Below the pieces are notes generated by a model. It was given only the letters and a program-made list of their open reading frames with translations, did not search any database and was not told the DNA's origin. Shown piece by piece: positions 60,943 to 64,000 of a stretch of DNA of 64,000 nt. Source of the DNA: JAZKGA01 sp040386235 (GTDB taxonomy: Bacteria; Pseudomonadota; Alphaproteobacteria; Micavibrionales; Micavibrionaceae); contig JAZKGA010000001.1 in assembly GCA_040386235.1 (NCBI GenBank), positions 496,001-560,000 of the forward strand, in the 5' to 3' direction. Position 1 is the stretch's first letter; each line of letters opens with the position of its first letter. Made by a program: the position numbers and the translations under genes.

Positions 60943-61446
60943 TTATTTTTTCTTACGAAACTGATCCAGGGACACAACTTCACCTGACTTACCACTGTCG
61001 GCGCGCGGCTTTTTGCCGCCAGATGGCGGATGGTCATCCGGTGATCCGTCATCGATATCTTCATCGTCCATATCCCCGCCCAGCGGCTGGAATTGCAGGG
61101 CGAAATTGACGGAAGGGTCGGCAAAAATGCTGATGGCGTTCAGGGGCACAACCAGGTTTTCCGGCTGATTGTTAAAGGACAGGGTGACTTCAAGTCTTTC
61201 CTTGTCCACGTGCAGGTTCGAAAATTGGTATTGCAAAACAATTGTCATCTCGCCCGGATAGCGGTCGCGCAGATAATCGGGAATTTTCACGCCGGGATAA
61301 TCCGTCACAAAAGTAATATAGAAATGATGATCGCCCGGCAGGCCGTTATCAATCACTTCTTCCACCGCCTGGCGCACAACGCCGCGCAGGGCTTCTTCAA
61401 CCATGCGGTCGTAACGCAATGTATTTTCGTCGGTCATTTTTGTCAT
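60943..61446 (-). CDS. sspB: SspB-like ClpXP adaptor
   Basis: 167 residues. The folded part matches alphaproteobacterial SspB: LRYDRMVEEALRGVVRQAVE, HFYITFVTDYPGVKIPDYL, MTIVLQYQFSNLHVDKERLE, then VTLSFNNQPENLVVPLNAIS and ADPSVNFALQF. An acidic/low-complexity linker leads to a C-terminal VVSLDQFRKKK, which matches the ClpX-binding tail of SspB. It delivers tagged proteins (for example ssrA-tagged) to ClpXP. Start ATG 61446 or 61437. Confidence 0.92.
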   Translation of the reverse strand: MTKMTDENTLRYDRMVEEALRGVVRQAVEEVIDNGLPGDHHFYITFVTDYPGVKIPDYLRDRYPGEMTIVLQYQFSNLHVDKERLEVTLSFNNQPENLVVPLNAISIFADPSVNFALQFQPLGGDMDDEDIDDGSPDDHPPSGGKKPRADSGKSGEVVSLDQFRKKK

Positions 61447-61664
61447 GGCCTATCCCTCTTTTGCCTAGAATAGCTTGCCAAGGTGTTACATGTTCGTTTG
61501 CAATGGTCAATATCTTCGCGGCGCTTTTGTCGAGAATGTCCAATGGACATACAAATCGGAGGGCGATGGCTCTCGGCTTTTTTCATGCGGTTTTTTCTTG
61601 CCTCGGGGCGCTGCCTCGGCTAAACACGTCACAGAGAATTAATTTCTGAGGAAATGGAGCAGAC

Positions 61665-62048
61665 ATGGCACGTGTCACAGTTGAAGATTGCATCGAAAAA
61701 ATCCCGAACCGGTTTGAACTGGTTATGGTATCGGCCCAGCGCGCGCGCAAGATCGGTGGCGGCGCTCAGCTGACTGTTTCCCGCGATAATGACAAAAACC
61801 CAGTTGTGTCCTTGCGTGAGATTGCAAGCGAGACAATTGACAAGGAAGAATTGAAAGAAGAGCTGATCCGCAGCCACCAGCGCCTGTTCCTGAATAAGGA
61901 TGACGATGCCGCTGAAACTGTCGATCTGATGGATGGCGAGGTTGAGTGGGCGCAATTGACTGCGCGCGCTGTGACAGAAGAACTGGACGACGTCGCGGAT
62001 GAAGAAGATGGCGGCCTGGACGACATGGCCGGCCTGGACGAAGCCTAA
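61665..62048 (+). CDS. rpoZ: RNA polymerase omega subunit
   Basis: 127 residues. MARVTVEDCIEKIPNRFELV and SAQRARKIGGGAQ are the RpoZ landmarks; the C-terminal acidic extension (EELDDVADEEDGG) is common in Alphaproteobacteria. It binds and stabilises the beta' subunit. It precedes the Rsh gene, which fits the classical rpoZ-spoT arrangement and the joint role in (p)ppGpp response. A terminator lies between them. Confidence 0.96.
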   Translation: MARVTVEDCIEKIPNRFELVMVSAQRARKIGGGAQLTVSRDNDKNPVVSLREIASETIDKEELKEELIRSHQRLFLNKDDDAAETVDLMDGEVEWAQLTARAVTEELDDVADEEDGGLDDMAGLDEA

Positions 62049-62074
62049 TTCTGCGACTTTAAGAGTTATAAAAC

Positions 62075-62104
62075 CACCCGCGTGTTAAGCCGGGTGTTTT
62101 TTTT
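62075..62104 (+). terminator. rho-independent terminator after rpoZ
   Basis: CACCCG (62075-62080), a loop of about ten bases, CGGGTG (62091-62096) and eight T (62097-62104). Confidence 0.9.
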
Positions 62105-62161
62105 ATGCGGCGTTGCATTATATAATAGCCAGATTGCCCCAGTCCTGCTTACAATGACATC

Positions 62162-64000
62162 ATGACCACCGCCCACGCCCTTGCGAAAACCGTATGTGCT
62201 TATAATCCCGCCGCTGATGGTGAGAAAATTATTGAGGCGGTCGAATTCGCAAAAGTGAAACACGCGGGCCAGGTCCGGTCGTCAGGCGAACCGTATTACA
62301 CACATCCCCTGGAAGTGGCGGGTATCCTGGCCGACATGCGGATGGATCCCGCGACAATCCTGACGGCGATCCTGCATGACACGCTCGAAGATACGGATAC
62401 CACGCCGGATGAGCTGGAAAAGAAATTCGGCAAAGATGTTTTGATGCTGGTCAACGGCGTCAGCAAGTTGAACAAGATCGAAGGCCAGACGGTTGAAGGC
62501 AAGCAAGCGGAAAACTTCCGCAAACTGGTCCTGGCGATGTCTGAAGATATCCGCGTTCTGCTGGTCAAGCTGGCTGACCGCCTGCACAACATGCGGACCC
62601 TGCACCATATTGCAAAGCCTGACAAACGCCGCCGTATCGCCCGTGAAACCTTGGAAATCTATGCCCCGCTGGCTGAACGGATCGGGATGCACCAGTTCAA
62701 GGAAGAGCTGGAAGACCTGGCCTTTGGCCATTTGAACACCGAGGCCCGCGAAAGCATCACCAACCGCCTGTCCTTCCTGCGCCAGGAAGGCACGGATATG
62801 GTGAATGCGATCATCAACGAAGTGCAGAAGATGTTGAAAGACGCCGGCATTCCGGCCCAGGTCACTGGACGTGAAAAGACGCGTTATTCCATCTGGCGCA
62901 AGATGCAGCGGAAGAATATTTCGTTTGAACAGTTTTCTGACATCATGGCGTTTCGGGTTGTCGTTGAAAACCTGGATCAATGCTATCACGTGCTGGGCCT
63001 TGTTCATTCGCACTATCCGACGGTGCCTGGACGGTTTAAAGACTTTATTTCAACCCCTAAACCGAACGGCTATCGTTCCATTCACACAACCGTGATCGGA
63101 CCGTTCAATCAGCGGATTGAAATTCAGATCCGCACGCGCCAAATGCATGAAGAGGCCGATTTGGGCGTTGCCGCCCATTGGGCGTACAAACAGGGAAATA
63201 TCGGCGAAACCTTGAAAGAGGCCCGGAAATACCGTTGGTTACGCGAACTGGTCGATATTTTGGAGCAAGAGCAGCGTGCGGAAGATTTCATGGAAAACAC
63301 CAAACTGGAACTGTTCCAGGACAAGGTGTATTGCTTCACGCCCAAGGGCGATTTGATTGAGCTGCCATCCGGTGCGACGCCTATCGACTTTGCCTATGCG
63401 ATCCATTCGGGCGTTGGTGACAAATGCGTGGGGGCAAAGGTGAACGGGCGTATTGCGCCGCTGAACACCCGTGTTCAAAACGGGGACCAGATTGACATCA
63501 TCACCTCGAAAACCCAGACGCCGTCGCCCACCTGGGAACGCTTTGTCATTACCGGTAAGGCCAGAGCGCATATCCGCCGCTATATCAGGCAGCAACAGCG
63601 CGACGAATACATGGATTTGGGTCGATCCATCCTGCAAAAAATGTTTAAGCAGGAAGGGTATGAATACACCGATAAGGCCGTGCAATCCGTAATGCAGGAT
63701 ATTCGCGGCGATAATGTGAAAATTGAATCGATCGAAGACGTGTTCGTCGGGGTCGGTAGCGGCAATCTGACGGCAAAAGAAGTCTTTAAGATCATTTTCC
63801 CTGGCCATAAAGGCAACGATACCGTGGCCGAAGTCACGGTTGAAAGCATTGCCCAATCGCGTAAGCCGGTAAAATCCACGCCGATGGCCATCCGCGGTTT
63901 GATCCCTGGCATGGCTGTTCATTATGCCCGCTGTTGCCACCCTATTCCGGGCGACAAGATTGTTGGGATCGTCACGACCGGAAAGGGCGTTACAGTGCAC
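62162..64000 (+). CDS. rsh: bifunctional (p)ppGpp synthetase/hydrolase, 3' end beyond window
   Basis: 613 codons are open in frame from ATG 62162 to the window edge; full-length Rsh is about 720-740 residues, so most is present. The HD hydrolase domain has LHDTLEDTD near residue 72 and ADRLHNMRTL near 140, so hydrolase activity is expected. The synthetase domain has FKDFISTPKPNGYRSIHT near 290 with the key synthetic residues. The TGS domain follows (VYCFTPKGDLIELPSGATPI near 390), then the start of the regulatory region with HYARCCHPIPG near 585. It lies after rpoZ. The catalytic domains look intact. Confidence 0.95.
   Translation, partial: MTTAHALAKTVCAYNPAADGEKIIEAVEFAKVKHAGQVRSSGEPYYTHPLEVAGILADMRMDPATILTAILHDTLEDTDTTPDELEKKFGKDVLMLVNGVSKLNKIEGQTVEGKQAENFRKLVLAMSEDIRVLLVKLADRLHNMRTLHHIAKPDKRRRIARETLEIYAPLAERIGMHQFKEELEDLAFGHLNTEARESITNRLSFLRQEGTDMVNAIINEVQKMLKDAGIPAQVTGREKTRYSIWRKMQRKNISFEQFSDIMAFRVVVENLDQCYHVLGLVHSHYPTVPGRFKDFISTPKPNGYRSIHTTVIGPFNQRIEIQIRTRQMHEEADLGVAAHWAYKQGNIGETLKEARKYRWLRELVDILEQEQRAEDFMENTKLELFQDKVYCFTPKGDLIELPSGATPIDFAYAIHSGVGDKCVGAKVNGRIAPLNTRVQNGDQIDIITSKTQTPSPTWERFVITGKARAHIRRYIRQQQRDEYMDLGRSILQKMFKQEGYEYTDKAVQSVMQDIRGDNVKIESIEDVFVGVGSGNLTAKEVFKIIFPGHKGNDTVAEVTVESIAQSRKPVKSTPMAIRGLIPGMAVHYARCCHPIPGDKIVGIVTTGKGVTVH

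Noticed and set aside
62282..63013. 243-codon minus-strand frame
   Set aside because: Antisense to the catalytic part of rsh.
63239..64000. 253-codon minus-strand frame running to the window edge
   Set aside because: Antisense to rsh, which is open in frame and shows TGS and synthetase motifs.

Overview
The window reads as a chromosomal segment of an alphaproteobacterium. Supporting genes are an alpha-type AddAB pair, CpdR-, GapR- and SspB-like regulators, COQ9 next to an ABC1/UbiB kinase, RpoZ followed by a bifunctional Rsh, and an initiator tRNA-fMet with the C1-A72 mismatch. The MurL/MurD2 pair, the orphan DotI/IcmL-like protein and the moderate GC would fit a Micavibrio-like lineage, but that placement is only a guess.

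Layout. 1-20.6 kb is housekeeping: addA (cut by the window edge)-addB-murU-tsaE; small exported proteins, a one-ring Clp-type ATPase, an AI-2E-family permease and an LplT-like MFS; a glycosyltransferase-cpdR-murL-murD2 operon; rluD, pheT and tyrS. 20.8-30.1 kb holds a 5'-truncated ArnT-like gene, then a nine-gene minus-strand operon: response regulator, histidine kinase, FAD oxidoreductase, DUF1365, cyclopropane synthase, chalcone-isomerase-like, MFS, DUF3833 and SDR. This matches the fatty-acid modification cluster that other proteobacteria place under sigma/ChrR-type control, but here it sits behind a two-component system.

30.5-47.2 kb is an AT-richer genomic island inserted into the 3' end of tRNA-fMet. 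A 15-bp direct repeat marks both ends, a P4-type integrase lies beside the tRNA, and the probable native terminator of the tRNA is stranded at the far end, 16.6 kb away. The island carries a ParB-like/HEPN gene pair. It also carries an array of three blocks, each delimited by a copy of the short core CCGCCATTT(A) that is also the 3' end of a tRNA-Ser(UGA)-like gene. The cargoes are (1) an MltR/HEPN protein plus an ADP-ribosyltransferase-like protein, (2) an AAA ATPase plus a subtilase, and (3) an SMC/OLD-like ATPase joined to a TOPRIM-like domain. The outer two blocks also share left and right terminal sequences, and none encodes a recombinase. Two DUF5681-like paralogues with the same palindromic operator flank the array. 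I regard this array as the best candidate for an undescribed system: serially inserted, non-autonomous cassettes with defence-like cargo. The integrase end also contains a strongly base-paired non-coding region at 44176-44349.

47.3-64 kb is chromosome again: fadD, a double cold-shock protein with a Gly-Arg-Asp repeat linker, gapR, an IcmL-like protein, coq9, a UbiB-like kinase, a heavy-metal efflux operon (czcCBA type), tRNA-Arg(CCG), a hydrolase, sspB, rpoZ and rsh (cut by the window edge).
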